Origin: Hymenobacter telluris
GTDB taxonomy: Bacteria > Bacteroidota > Bacteroidia > Cytophagales > Hymenobacteraceae
Assembly (NCBI RefSeq): GCF_017313265.1
Contig: NZ_JAFLQZ010000014.1
Span: 1 to 64,000, forward strand
DNA length: 64,000 nucleotides
Direction: 5' to 3'
Part shown: positions 35,311 through 44,649 of the stretch, piece by piece
How the letters are laid out: each line of letters starts with the position of its first letter
Numbering within the stretch: the stretch's first letter is position 1
Notes under the pieces: model-generated
What the model saw: the letters and a program-made list of their open reading frames with translations, nothing else
What the model was told of the DNA's origin: nothing
Database searches by the model: none
Translations under genes and position numbers: made by a program

Positions 35311-35907
35311 ATGAAGAAGGAATTTGTCTTGTTGCTACTCCTCACCATCCTTGCCGGAACTGCCCACGCCCAGCGCAACGTATCATTGGGCCTCAAAGCC
35401 GGTGGTACGCTATCTGACCTGACCGGCAAGCAGGCTTCCGGCTACGAAAGTGCATTTGGCTTTCAGGCAGGCGGCTTTCTTAATGTCGGGTTGAGCCGCT
35501 TATTTGCGTTTCAGCCAGAGGTTATCTATTCCCGCAAGGGGGCCAAACTCGCTACATCACCCACGGTTCATGCCCGCCTCGACTACGTAGACGTGCCCCT
35601 GGTATTCCATATCAACGTGGATGGCTTGTTCTTTGAGGCCGGCCCGCAGGTGGGTTTCCTGGTAGCGGCCCATGACAAAGTGGATACCCAGCAGTTTGAC
35701 ACCAAAGCACGCTACAACACCGTGGACGCTGGCTATATATTCGGCCTGGGCTACCAGCGCAAAGCCGGGCTCGGGGTTGGCCTGCGTTACAACGGTGGCA
35801 TCACCAACATCGAAAAATCGGTACTGGTAGGCACTACCAAAGTGCAGAACAACATCCGCAACGGCGCCTTCCAGCTATACCTTACTTACTCGTTTCAAGG
35901 CAACTGA
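35311..35907 (+). CDS. PorT-type outer-membrane beta-barrel protein (copy 3)
   Basis: 198 residues, the shortest of the three, with a signal peptide ending GTAHAQ. Landmarks: VSLGLKAGGTLSDLTG, FQPEVIYSRKGAK, YVDVPLVFHI, FFEAGPQVGFLVA. It has lost some loop sequence relative to copies 1 and 2. The ATG at 35311 is chosen over 35230 to give a proper signal peptide. Confidence 0.82.
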   Translation: MKKEFVLLLLLTILAGTAHAQRNVSLGLKAGGTLSDLTGKQASGYESAFGFQAGGFLNVGLSRLFAFQPEVIYSRKGAKLATSPTVHARLDYVDVPLVFHINVDGLFFEAGPQVGFLVAAHDKVDTQQFDTKARYNTVDAGYIFGLGYQRKAGLGVGLRYNGGITNIEKSVLVGTTKVQNNIRNGAFQLYLTYSFQGN

Positions 35908-35927
35908 CAGAGGCACAAACAACCTAC

Positions 35928-35965
35928 AAAAAAGCCCGGCCACTGTTAATGTAGCTGGGCTTTTT
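35928..35965. terminator. Bidirectional terminator
   Basis: Twelve-base arms with one G-T pair (up to 35940 and from 35954), A-tract before and T-tract after, between the convergent PorT copy 3 and M20 peptidase genes. Confidence 0.8.
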
Positions 35966-35985
35966 CATGCGTTATTATGAGCGGG

Positions 35986-37353
35986 TTACGCCTTCATAGC
36001 TGCCGCGTAGTTGCGGTAGAAGTGCGGAATGGTTTCAATGCCTTTCAGGAAGTTGAAGACGCCGTAGTGTTCGTTTGGCGAGTGGATGGCATCGGAATCC
36101 AGCCCGAAGCCGAGTAGCACGGTATCCAGGCCCAGCTCGCTCTTGAACATGGCCACAATCGGGATGGAGCCACCGCCACGCGTAGGAATGGGGCGCTTGC
36201 CGAAGGTAGTTTCCATGGCATCAGCCGCCGCTTTGTAGGCCACCGAGTCGGTGGGGGTTACTACCGGCTCGCCGCCGTGGTGGGGCCGCACTACTACTGT
36301 TACGCCGGCGGGCGCAATGCTTTCGAAGTGCTGCTGAAACAGGGCCGTAATTTCGTCGGAGGTCTGGTTGGGCACCAGGCGCATGGAAATCTTGGCGAAG
36401 GCCTTGCTGGCAATGACGGTTTTAGCTCCCTCGCCGGTGTAACCGCCCCAGATGCCGTTCACGTCCAGCGTGGGCCGGATACCGACGCGCTCCACGGTGG
36501 TGTAATCCTTCTCGCCGTAGATGTCTTTGAGGCCAATGCTTTGCTTGAACTCGTCGTCGGAGTGCGGCACGCGGTTCAGCTCGGCGCGCTCGTCGGCGCT
36601 GAGCACGGCCACGTTGTCGTAGAAAGCGGGAATGGTAATGTGGTTGTTTTCGTCGTGCAGGCTGGCAATCATCTTGCAGAGCACGTTGATGGGGTTGGGC
36701 ACGGCACCGCCGTAGAGGCCGGAATGCAGGTCGCGGTTCGGGCCGGTTACTTCCACTTCGTGGTAGCTCAGGCCGCGCAAGCCTACTTCAATGCTGGGCA
36801 CATCGTTGGCGAGCATGCCGGTGTCGGAAATCAGGATGACATCGGCAGCCAGCTTCTCTTTGTTGGCTTTCACGAAGATGCCCAGGTTGTTGGACCCGAT
36901 TTCCTCTTCGCCCTCAAACATCACCTTCACGTTGCAGGGCACGCCGCCGTCTTCCTGCATCATCACCTCAAAGGCTTTCACGTGCATGTACACCTGGCCT
37001 TTGTCGTCGCAGGCGCCGCGGGCGTAAATCTTCTCGTCTTTGATAACCGGCTCGAACGGCGGCGAGGTCCACAGCTCGTAGGGGTCGGCGGGCTGCACGT
37101 CGTAGTGGCCGTATACCAGCACGGTAGGCAGGCTCGGGTCGATGATTTTATCGGCGTAGACGATGGGGTTGCCAGCGGTTTCGCACAGCTCTACGTTTTC
37201 GAGGCCGGCTTCGCGCAGCCGGTCGGCTAGGTAGTCGGCGGCTTTGCGCACATCGGCCTGAAACTTGGGGTCGGCGGAAACGGACGGTATGCGGAGCCAG
37301 TCGATCAGCTCGGTTAGGAAACGCTCTTGGTTGCTAGCGAGGTAAGAAGCCAT
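35986..37353 (-). CDS. M20 family dipeptidase
   Basis: 455-residue zinc peptidase of the M20 family (dipeptidase/CNDP-like). Metal and catalytic segments: YGHYDVQPAD (about 80-89), RGACDDKGQ, and EGEEEIGS (about 148-155) with the catalytic glutamate; a dimerisation lid domain lies between. No signal peptide, so cytoplasmic. Expected to hydrolyse dipeptides; specificity not readable. The upstream region has TACTTTTAC, near to but not matching the promoter consensus. Confidence 0.88.
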   Translation of the reverse strand: MASYLASNQERFLTELIDWLRIPSVSADPKFQADVRKAADYLADRLREAGLENVELCETAGNPIVYADKIIDPSLPTVLVYGHYDVQPADPYELWTSPPFEPVIKDEKIYARGACDDKGQVYMHVKAFEVMMQEDGGVPCNVKVMFEGEEEIGSNNLGIFVKANKEKLAADVILISDTGMLANDVPSIEVGLRGLSYHEVEVTGPNRDLHSGLYGGAVPNPINVLCKMIASLHDENNHITIPAFYDNVAVLSADERAELNRVPHSDDEFKQSIGLKDIYGEKDYTTVERVGIRPTLDVNGIWGGYTGEGAKTVIASKAFAKISMRLVPNQTSDEITALFQQHFESIAPAGVTVVVRPHHGGEPVVTPTDSVAYKAAADAMETTFGKRPIPTRGGGSIPIVAMFKSELGLDTVLLGFGLDSDAIHSPNEHYGVFNFLKGIETIPHFYRNYAAAMKA

Positions 37354-37403
37354 GCGGGCAGTAGTGTTAGTGGGGAAATGCGGGGTAAAAGTAGGAACTT
37401 CTG

Positions 37404-37901
37404 TTAACCGTCAGCGCCAGATGGCAGGTACTCATGCACGATTTCCCAAGCCCTTTCTAGACTTATGCCCTCGCGCTGCGCTATTGCTAGCGGCTCTTCC
37501 GTGGGTTCAAGTTCTATTTGCGGACGCCGATTATCTCCTTGAAAGTGTGCTTTTGTCTTCAACAAGTAGGTGTTGCCGAAAGCTAAGATACTAGAGCACA
37601 ACCAGCCAAAATATGGTCCTATCTCGGCAGTATTAGGCTGTTCTAGGTACGTATAGAAATGCTCTTTCTTTTGACTGACCCATACACCAAGTCCGAAGCT
37701 TTCTTCTTGCTCGTGTACAGGTATTTCTAGTATGCCACGGATAAAATAATGCTCTTCGTCAATGATGCAGGTGTCCGAAGTCAACTGGACTCTTAATTTC
37801 CTTTCTTCTTCGGGAACATCGAAATATGGCTCTGGCTTAGCAAAGCCTAAATCGGGTAAAGCATCATGCGTTTTCCCACAGCAAGCGCAAATAAAGCTCA
37901 T
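37404..37901 (-). CDS. DUF2199 domain protein
   Basis: 165 residues from the ATG at 37901 (a GTG one codon earlier is possible). The N-terminus has CACCGKTHDALPDLGFAKP, the Cys-rich start typical of the DUF2199 family, and the C-terminus IELEPTEEPLAIAQREGIS is also family-like. Function unknown. It begins 20 bases after the plsY stop and may be co-transcribed with it. Confidence 0.75.
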   Translation of the reverse strand: MSFICACCGKTHDALPDLGFAKPEPYFDVPEEERKLRVQLTSDTCIIDEEHYFIRGILEIPVHEQEESFGLGVWVSQKKEHFYTYLEQPNTAEIGPYFGWLCSSILAFGNTYLLKTKAHFQGDNRRPQIELEPTEEPLAIAQREGISLERAWEIVHEYLPSGADG

Positions 37902-37921
37902 CACGTCTCAGATCAAAAGAG

Positions 37922-38563
37922 TTACTTCCGTTTCCACGGCAGCGGCACGCGGCTTTCGGTGCCGGCGCGTAGGCGGCCGATGTTGGCGCGGTGCGTGTAA
38001 ATCAGCAGCGCCGCCAGCACAAAGCCAAACCACAGCAGCAGCGGGTTCTGCGGCCGAAATGCAGGCAGCAGCTGCAACAGCGCAAACGTGACGCCTGCCG
38101 TCATGGAGGATAGGGAAACGTACTGCGAAACGGCCAGCACCGCCAGAAACACCAGAATGCAGACGCCCACCGTGGCCGGGGCAATGGCCAGCATCATGCC
38201 CAGCACCGTGGCCACGCCTTTGCCACCCCGAAACCCCGCGAATATCGGGTAGATGTGCCCCAGAATAGCCAGGATGCCGCACGCCAGCTGGAAGTACAGC
38301 AGCTGCTCAGACCGGATGGCACCCTGACTGAGCATCACCTGCGCCAGCGAGGTGGCGGCCCAACCTTTCAGCACATCAATGGCCATTACGAAGGAGCCCG
38401 GCTTTTTGCCCAGCACCCGAAACGTGTTGGTGGCGCCCGCATTGCCGGAGCCGTGCTCCCGAATATCAAGGCCGAAAAAGCGCTGCCCAACCCATAAGGC
38501 AGTTGGGATGGAACCCAGCAGGTAAGCGGCCACCAACAGGCCGATGATTAAAGGTAAGTTCAT
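37922..38563 (-). CDS. plsY: Acyl-phosphate glycerol-3-phosphate acyltransferase
   Basis: 213-residue integral membrane enzyme that acylates glycerol 3-phosphate from acyl-phosphate, the first step of phospholipid synthesis. Family motifs are clear: GSIPTALW (loop 1), EHGSGNAGATNTFRVLGKKPG (loop 2) and the glycine-rich FRGGKGVATVLG (loop 3). About five to six hydrophobic helices. The ATG at 38563 gives the normal N-terminus; a longer start at 38605 would add 14 unlikely residues and overlap the promoter box. Confidence 0.93.
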   Translation of the reverse strand: MNLPLIIGLLVAAYLLGSIPTALWVGQRFFGLDIREHGSGNAGATNTFRVLGKKPGSFVMAIDVLKGWAATSLAQVMLSQGAIRSEQLLYFQLACGILAILGHIYPIFAGFRGGKGVATVLGMMLAIAPATVGVCILVFLAVLAVSQYVSLSSMTAGVTFALLQLLPAFRPQNPLLLWFGFVLAALLIYTHRANIGRLRAGTESRVPLPWKRK

Positions 38564-38602
38564 ACAGTGTGGGAACGGGCAGGAAGATGTGGGGCAGTAC
38601 GC

Positions 38603-38610
38603 CAAAGATA
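38603..38610 (-). promoter_or_regulatory. Possible plsY promoter -7 box
   Basis: TATCTTTG on the minus strand, 39 bases before the plsY ATG. No clear TTG at the expected distance. Confidence 0.45.
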
Positions 38611-38661
38611 GAAGTACGGCTAAAAAGCCAGCTGGCTATAGGCCGGAAAGCTAGGTTTATC

Positions 38662-38776
38662 TCCCCTCCTTTTTTCAAGGAGGGGCAGGGGTGGTAAAAA
38701 CCATTAGAACGATAACTAGGTCTAGCTTTTTAACTCTAGTTAACCACCCCTAACCCCTCCTTAAAAAAGGAGGGGA
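38662..38776. repeat. 34-base inverted repeat, C-rich family
   Basis: Arms 38662-38695 and 38743-38776 match closely, with one small insertion in each. Each arm can also fold on itself (CCCCTCC against GGAGGGG around a T run). The same kind of sequence is common between genes in other Bacteroidota. It separates plsY from the large gene. Confidence 0.85.
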
Positions 38777-38811
38777 ACTAGCTTTCTAGCTTTTAGCCCG
38801 TTATTAAAAAC

Positions 38812-38838
38812 AACGCCCCGGCTTGGGGCCGGGGCGTT
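38812..38838 (-). terminator. Terminator of the 1831-residue gene
   Basis: Perfect 11-base GC-rich arms (38812-38822 and 38828-38838) with a TTGGG loop, followed on the minus strand by TTTTT. It starts six bases after the stop. Confidence 0.88.
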
Positions 38839-38844
38839 GGGTTA

Positions 38845-41800
38845 TCAGGAGTCGCCGAAGGGGTCGTTTTCTTTGGCTTTCTTCTTCTTCTCTTCCTCCT
38901 TCGCTTTTTTCTCGTCTTCTTTCTTCTGCTTTTCGGCCTCCTTGGCTTTGCGCTCTTCCTCTTTCTTGGCCGCCTTAGCGTCTACGGGAGGTTCGGCATC
39001 GGCGGGTTCGGCAGCAGCGGGTTCAGCTTTGGCCTTTTGCTTCTTGCTGGGGTCTTCAGCGGGAGCAGCGGCAGGTTCGGCTTTCGCTTTCGCTTTTTTG
39101 CTGGTATCCTCGGTTGGAGCGTCAGCAGCGGGGTCGGCGGCGGGCTCTTCCTTCTTCTTTTTCTTTACCGGCTCGGCAGGCGCAGCGTTGGCGTCACCCC
39201 CACCGAAGGGGTCGTTGGCTTCGGCGGCCAGCTCTTTCTTGCTTTTCTTTTTCACGGGCGCTTCTTCTATCGGCATCCCATCGGCATCGAAGGCAGGCTC
39301 ATTGCCCTTCTTCTTTTTCTTTTTGCCGGTTTCCTCTTCCGCGTCAAAGTTGCTGCTACCCGCCGGGGCCGATGTTACAATAGCACGTTTCTTTTTCGGG
39401 TCCTCGTTGAGGTAGTCCTTGCGGAAGTGAGTCAGGAACTGCTGCACCTCCTGGTCGTCGCCGAGGTAGAAGCCGTACTGGGTGGCCGTGTTGTAGTCGC
39501 CCTTGGCTTTGTAGCCGATGATTTCGTCGAACGAGCCGTGCTGGGCCTTGGCCAGCAGCGCCGCACCCGAGTACTTGAGGTAGTACCAGGTTTGCGGCTC
39601 GGCCTCCAGGTACACGTCCACAATATCGGCACCGGCTTCCTTGCGGATTTCAATGTGGCCGTCAATCAGCACGTTCAAGTCTTTCTTGCCCACGCTCACC
39701 AAGCCAATCTTACCCACCGAGTACCAGGCTTTGAACTTCGGGCTCCAGCGCAGGTCCACTTTGTTGAGCACCAGCGTGTGCAGCAGCTTCGGCGAGAGTT
39801 TCTGGAGGGGCTCGTACTTGCCGCGCCGCTCGGCGTAGCTCTGCACGGCCTTGCTGCCCATGAACTCGCCCAGCTTGTAAAACTCTTCCTGCGACCCATT
39901 AAGGGCTTCCGGCGAGCCTTTGGTATTGGCCGCCATATCAGCACCCATTGCCTCAATGGCTTTTTCGGGCAGGTTGATGTCGAAGGCCAGGAAGGCGTCC
40001 AGCGCGTACCGGCTGCTGTCCACGTTGCCGGTACCAACGCCCGCCGCCGTGATGCTGTAGTCCTTGTTGGAGGTAATCAGGTTCAGCTTGCCCCGGAACT
40101 TCATGGCCTCCGTCGAGTCGTTGAAGGTTAGCATGGAACCTTCGTAGATGTTGGGGTCGGTCAGGTCGTGGTTGGCAATGGTGAAGATGCGCTTGCGGGC
40201 ATCAAACGTCAGGTGCCCGTTCACCGTGAACAGGTTCATGTCGGTGGCCGAGGGCTTACTGCCCACAAACAGCGGGTAGATGCCGCCCGCATCGTCCGAC
40301 ACGAACAAGCCCGTCAGCATGGGTAGCCCGTCGTCGGTTTTTGGCTCCACCACCTTGATGCGCACCGCCTTGGGGTCGATACTATCCTGCACGGCAAACC
40401 ACTCGGCCGAGTTGGGCTTGTCGCTGAATTCCAGCCGGGCCTGCCCATCAAAGGTGAAGCCTTTCTGCTTGGAACTCATGTTCACGCCGCCCCGATACGC
40501 AATCCGCGGTGCCAGATGGAATTTCTCGGTGGCCTGAATATTGGCCACGGCCAACGTAGCCGGCGCTATCGGCTCGTCGGTTTGCTTGCGCTTCTTGGCG
40601 CTTACCTTGGCAGGCTTGCCGTCCTTGTCTTTGGCCAGTACCAAGCCAGTGCCGGTCGAGTCCACTTGGAAGTTGGCAAATTTGATGGCAAACGAGTCGG
40701 CGGCGGCATTCTTGTAGCTGTACAAGGCGCTGCCCGTGAAGGCGTTACGCGAAGTTACCTGCACGGCACCCTTGTAGAGGCTGTGGAACTTGGCCAGCGT
40801 GTCCATCACAATATTGGCGTTCTGGAACGGCCGCATCACGGCGTTGGCCAGGATATATACCTTGTTGGAATCGGGCTCAATCCAGGCGTCGGCGGCGGCA
40901 ATACGGGGTACACCGCCGGCCACCAGGCGGTAGCGCGCCAGGTCGTACTGCCCGGTAGCGGCCCGGAACTTCAGGCCGTTTTGCTCTTTCTTGGTGGAGT
41001 AGAAGTACGAGCGGGTGGAGTCGGCACCGGGTGCCACTTTCAGCTGCACAATCTTCTTCTTGAAGTCCCACTTACCGCCCGACAGCGTGGTTTTATAGTC
41101 GGAGTACGGCAGGTCGATGCTGGACTTGTTATCGCCTTCCATGCGGGCAAACGACGTGTTGGCGTTCTTCACGTCGAAGGCAAATTCCACGTTGTTGGCC
41201 GTCAGGGCGGGCTTGTTCACCTCCGCCGACTTGATGCTCAGCGTGGAGTTCTTACCCGAGTAACTGGTGGGCTTGAATGCCATTTTCGGGGAGCGAATAA
41301 AGGACTGTGGGCCTTCCATCCCCCCGTCGCCGTAGAGGCCGCCGGGCGTGAGCGTGGCCGTGCCCTTGAAGCCGTATTGGTCGCCATACATCTTCAGCGG
41401 CAGGCCGTTGGGCTGGCTGCTCAGGTACATCGAATCCGACTTCACGGCCCACTTCATCTGGTAGCCCACCGGCAGGTTCACCTTCGCAAACTCCACCCCG
41501 TTCAGCGGACCCGGCTGTACCACGCCCGCTTTGCCTACCGTCACCACCGAGTCTTTGTAGAACACGAACTGGTCGGATTTCAGCGAGGCGGTCAGGTATT
41601 TCAAGTCACCGTCGCCCTGAATACCCTGGTTGCTCATCTTCACTTTGTTGAAGAGCCGGGCCTTGCCGCCGTACACCGGCACACCCTCTTTGGGCAGAGC
41701 GTAATCGAAGCCCAGCGAGCCATCATCCATCAGGCCCAGCTTGGTTTTGATGGGGGGCAGAATCCCGCCCGACACGAACGTGCCTTTAAAGCCCACGGCC

Positions 41801-44340
41801 GCGCGGTTTTTGTTGTTGAGCGAGTCGAGCTTGAACGGCGGAATATCGAAGTACACCGTGGTATCGTAGGCACCGCCCAGCACCTCCGGCTTGTCGAAAT
41901 ACACGTAGGCGCCGGTGCTGGCATCAAACGAAGGATAGGCCCCCAGCTTCTTGCGGCCCGATTTGTTGTTGGGGTGGTTGATGTAGAGCTTACCCGACGA
42001 CTCCTTCTTCTTGTTGGTGAGCGTGAAGTCGGTGGCTTTGGCTTTCATCACCGAGCCTTTCGAGTTTTTACCCTTCACGATAATCGAGTCAATCTTAGCC
42101 AGGTCGATAAAGAACCCATCGTAGTCGAACTTGAACTCCTTGCCTTTGAATACGAAAGCCGAGGCCACTACCGTACCGTTGAACAGTACGCCGCGGTTTT
42201 TCTGGATGCGAATAATGCTGGAATCGGGCCGGACGAATACGGTAGCCGAGTCATCGGAGAAGTTGAACCGGTCCACGCCCCGCACAATCAGGTCGTTGCT
42301 GTTCAGGTCGAGGGTGGCGTTTTTGCCCGAGGGCGACAAGCTTTTGATGGCAATGTGGTCGTAATCCTTCTTGCCGCGCGACGAGTTGACGTAGTGCAGT
42401 GCCTTGGGCCGCAGCGTAATCTGCTGGGTCTGCGCGTTCCAATCGATGTACCCATCACGCGCCAACCCGGCCACGGTGGAGCGCACGTTGGCCGCCGGAA
42501 TATTGCGGAACGTGGCCACATCCTGCACCGTGAAGCGCCGCACGTTGCCGTTTTCGGCGCTGTAGCCCACCACCAGCTGCAAAGGGTGCAGCTTGTTGAT
42601 GGATTTGATTTGCTGGTAGCGGGTGTTGGTATAAAATTCCTTACTCTCGAAACCGGCCGTAACCTGGTTTTTGGCGGTCAGAATGGAGAAGTCGATGTAG
42701 GGCGTGGTGATGGGCCACGTCAGCAGCTCCGACGTAATTTCCATCTGGTGGTAAGAATCGAAGTAGGGCGTGGTTTTGTAGAGGCCGTTTTCGCGGGCCA
42801 GCTGCAACACCTGCCGCTTCTTCGAGAACTTCAGCTTCACGCCGGGGTGGGTGAGTGAGTCAATCTTGTCTTCGAAAATGGTTACCGAAGCACGGTCGGC
42901 AGTAATCAGCGAGTCGCCGAGCACGTAGGCGCGGCTGGCCGCCCGAAACTTGGGCTTGCCATCCAAATCCACGAAAATGCGCGACAACGACCCATCCAGC
43001 GAGGCCGACAACGTGCGCGCCCCGGCCAGCGAGAACCCGCCGTAGTAGCGCATGTTGTCGCCGATGTTTTTCACGCGGGCATTGTTGGTAAGCGAGATGA
43101 AGCGCGGGTAACCCGAATCGGTAGCGCCCGGCTTTTTCTTCACGCTCTTGTACGACAGCGCCCCTTTCACTGGGGCTTCCAGCACGGCCGGGTACGTGAG
43201 CATCACTGGCTCGGCTGTAAACTCGGCGCGGCTCAACTCGAAGTCATAGGAAGTCAAATCGGCCGTAACGGGGTTGCCGTTTACCTGCCAGTTGTGCTGC
43301 CCGCCGTAGCCCACAAAGTGGCCCGTGAGGGGCACCACGGCGCCGCTGGTTTTGCTGATGGTAACGGAGTCACCGTTGGCGGAAATTACCAGGTCGGCAT
43401 CTTTGAGCACCAGTACCGGGCCTTTGGTGGGTGGTGCCACGTAGTTGTCGTAGTACGGAGCGGGCGTAAATACCGGCTCCGGCTCCGGGGCGGCGGGCTT
43501 GGCGGCAGTACCAGCTTTAGCGGGGGTTTTGGCCGGCGTTTTTTTGGCGGGGGTGCCCCAGCCGTCGTCGCCCCAGCCGCTGCTGCTGCCGCCGCTCCAC
43601 ATATCGGCGGTGTCCCAGCCGTCGCTGCTGCGTTTTTTGGGAGCGGCTTTCTTAGCGGCGGGTTTGGCACCGGGCTTAGCAGGTGTAGCGGGCGCAGGCG
43701 TGGGCGTGGGGGCTACTACCGGCGCAGGAGCCGGGGCCATGCTGGGCATGTCTTCCACGTTGTAGGCAAACGAGAAGGTACCGCCCGTTACGCGCAGCTT
43801 GTTGTAGCGCGAACTGTACAGCACCTTGTTTTCCAGAAACTGGGTGGTAGACGCAATAAACTTGGCCGCTTCCGGCCCCGGAATGTTGTGCACCGTTTTG
43901 GCCAGCACATCCAACAGCCCGTCCATTTGCTGGTCGTTCATGTTCTGCACCGTGGCGCCCGCTACCAAGCCCGTAAACAGCGTCTCGAAGTGCGGGCGGG
44001 GCTTGTAGCCTAGCTTCAGCATCTCCTGCGACAACGCAATTACGCTCCGCTGCTGAGTGGCCGTTAGCTTGTTGCTGGCCCAGAGCTGCTGAAGCCGAAT
44101 GCCGGAGCTGATAGCCGAGGCACTTTTGGTGGTGGCCATCATCAGCTGCACATCCTGCATGAACTGGAAGGGCTCCGACGACAGCGTGCCGGCAAACTTG
44201 GGTACCGCCGTGGCAGCAGCGCCGGCAGGCGTGGTAGGCTGTTGGGGCTTAGATGGTTGCGGCTTTGTTTGCTGGGCTAGCCCAGGGGTACTCATCCCCA
44301 GCATCACCATGCAAAGCCATCTGAAAGCAGCTTGCTTCAT
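38845..44340 (-). CDS. Very large exported protein of unknown function
   Basis: 1831 residues, by far the largest gene here. Signal peptide at residues 1-22 (ending GLAQQ). An N-terminal helical part (about 45-190) is followed by a Pro/Ala/Lys-rich linker (about 205-310) containing a Trp/Gly patch (DGWDTADMWSGG, GWGDDGWG). Residues of about 310-1670 are a long, beta-strand-like region without cysteine-rich or catalytic motifs that I can name. The last ~150 residues are a highly charged Lys/Glu/Ala tail with the word NDPFG near its start and again at the very end. I do not recognise a family; a periplasmic or outer-membrane scaffold is possible, but that is guesswork. Single gene with its own terminator. 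Confidence 0.75.
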   Translation of the reverse strand: MKQAAFRWLCMVMLGMSTPGLAQQTKPQPSKPQQPTTPAGAAATAVPKFAGTLSSEPFQFMQDVQLMMATTKSASAISSGIRLQQLWASNKLTATQQRSVIALSQEMLKLGYKPRPHFETLFTGLVAGATVQNMNDQQMDGLLDVLAKTVHNIPGPEAAKFIASTTQFLENKVLYSSRYNKLRVTGGTFSFAYNVEDMPSMAPAPAPVVAPTPTPAPATPAKPGAKPAAKKAAPKKRSSDGWDTADMWSGGSSSGWGDDGWGTPAKKTPAKTPAKAGTAAKPAAPEPEPVFTPAPYYDNYVAPPTKGPVLVLKDADLVISANGDSVTISKTSGAVVPLTGHFVGYGGQHNWQVNGNPVTADLTSYDFELSRAEFTAEPVMLTYPAVLEAPVKGALSYKSVKKKPGATDSGYPRFISLTNNARVKNIGDNMRYYGGFSLAGARTLSASLDGSLSRIFVDLDGKPKFRAASRAYVLGDSLITADRASVTIFEDKIDSLTHPGVKLKFSKKRQVLQLARENGLYKTTPYFDSYHQMEITSELLTWPITTPYIDFSILTAKNQVTAGFESKEFYTNTRYQQIKSINKLHPLQLVVGYSAENGNVRRFTVQDVATFRNIPAANVRSTVAGLARDGYIDWNAQTQQITLRPKALHYVNSSRGKKDYDHIAIKSLSPSGKNATLDLNSNDLIVRGVDRFNFSDDSATVFVRPDSSIIRIQKNRGVLFNGTVVASAFVFKGKEFKFDYDGFFIDLAKIDSIIVKGKNSKGSVMKAKATDFTLTNKKKESSGKLYINHPNNKSGRKKLGAYPSFDASTGAYVYFDKPEVLGGAYDTTVYFDIPPFKLDSLNNKNRAAVGFKGTFVSGGILPPIKTKLGLMDDGSLGFDYALPKEGVPVYGGKARLFNKVKMSNQGIQGDGDLKYLTASLKSDQFVFYKDSVVTVGKAGVVQPGPLNGVEFAKVNLPVGYQMKWAVKSDSMYLSSQPNGLPLKMYGDQYGFKGTATLTPGGLYGDGGMEGPQSFIRSPKMAFKPTSYSGKNSTLSIKSAEVNKPALTANNVEFAFDVKNANTSFARMEGDNKSSIDLPYSDYKTTLSGGKWDFKKKIVQLKVAPGADSTRSYFYSTKKEQNGLKFRAATGQYDLARYRLVAGGVPRIAAADAWIEPDSNKVYILANAVMRPFQNANIVMDTLAKFHSLYKGAVQVTSRNAFTGSALYSYKNAAADSFAIKFANFQVDSTGTGLVLAKDKDGKPAKVSAKKRKQTDEPIAPATLAVANIQATEKFHLAPRIAYRGGVNMSSKQKGFTFDGQARLEFSDKPNSAEWFAVQDSIDPKAVRIKVVEPKTDDGLPMLTGLFVSDDAGGIYPLFVGSKPSATDMNLFTVNGHLTFDARKRIFTIANHDLTDPNIYEGSMLTFNDSTEAMKFRGKLNLITSNKDYSITAAGVGTGNVDSSRYALDAFLAFDINLPEKAIEAMGADMAANTKGSPEALNGSQEEFYKLGEFMGSKAVQSYAERRGKYEPLQKLSPKLLHTLVLNKVDLRWSPKFKAWYSVGKIGLVSVGKKDLNVLIDGHIEIRKEAGADIVDVYLEAEPQTWYYLKYSGAALLAKAQHGSFDEIIGYKAKGDYNTATQYGFYLGDDQEVQQFLTHFRKDYLNEDPKKKRAIVTSAPAGSSNFDAEEETGKKKKKKGNEPAFDADGMPIEEAPVKKKSKKELAAEANDPFGGGDANAAPAEPVKKKKKEEPAADPAADAPTEDTSKKAKAKAEPAAAPAEDPSKKQKAKAEPAAAEPADAEPPVDAKAAKKEEERKAKEAEKQKKEDEKKAKEEEKKKKAKENDPFGDS

Positions 44341-44649
44341 AGAGAATTCCCTCAGAACGTGATAAGTCGCCTACAATTTCGGTAATAGAGCTGGCATTCC
44401 CGCAGCATGTTGCATTGAGGGCTCAGAATCACAATTTTAGCCATTTTCAGGTAGGTACCGTCCAACTTCTGCGCCGCCCCTAGCTGGCTGCCTAGCTTTG
44501 GGCACGCCACAGGCAAGGGCAAGCAGCCGCCTGCCACCGAATAACAGGGCTCTTTTGAGCGTGCTCAACCTAATAACCACGACTTAGCCACCACTCGTTC
44601 AACGAACTGAGAGTCAGCCTAAAAGTTCTTTCCAACAACTTATCTACAA
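44341..44649. other. Gene-free stretch
   Basis: 309 bases between the large gene and the LacI-type regulator, both on the minus strand. I see no promoter matching the consensus, no terminator and no long repeat. Confidence 0.5.

Noticed and set aside
40516..42858. 780-residue open frame on the plus strand, opposite the 1831-residue gene
   Set aside because: It lies wholly inside the antisense of a gene with signal peptide, terminator and consistent coding pattern. Its translation is rich in His, Arg, Val and Gly, as expected for the complement of GC-rich codons.
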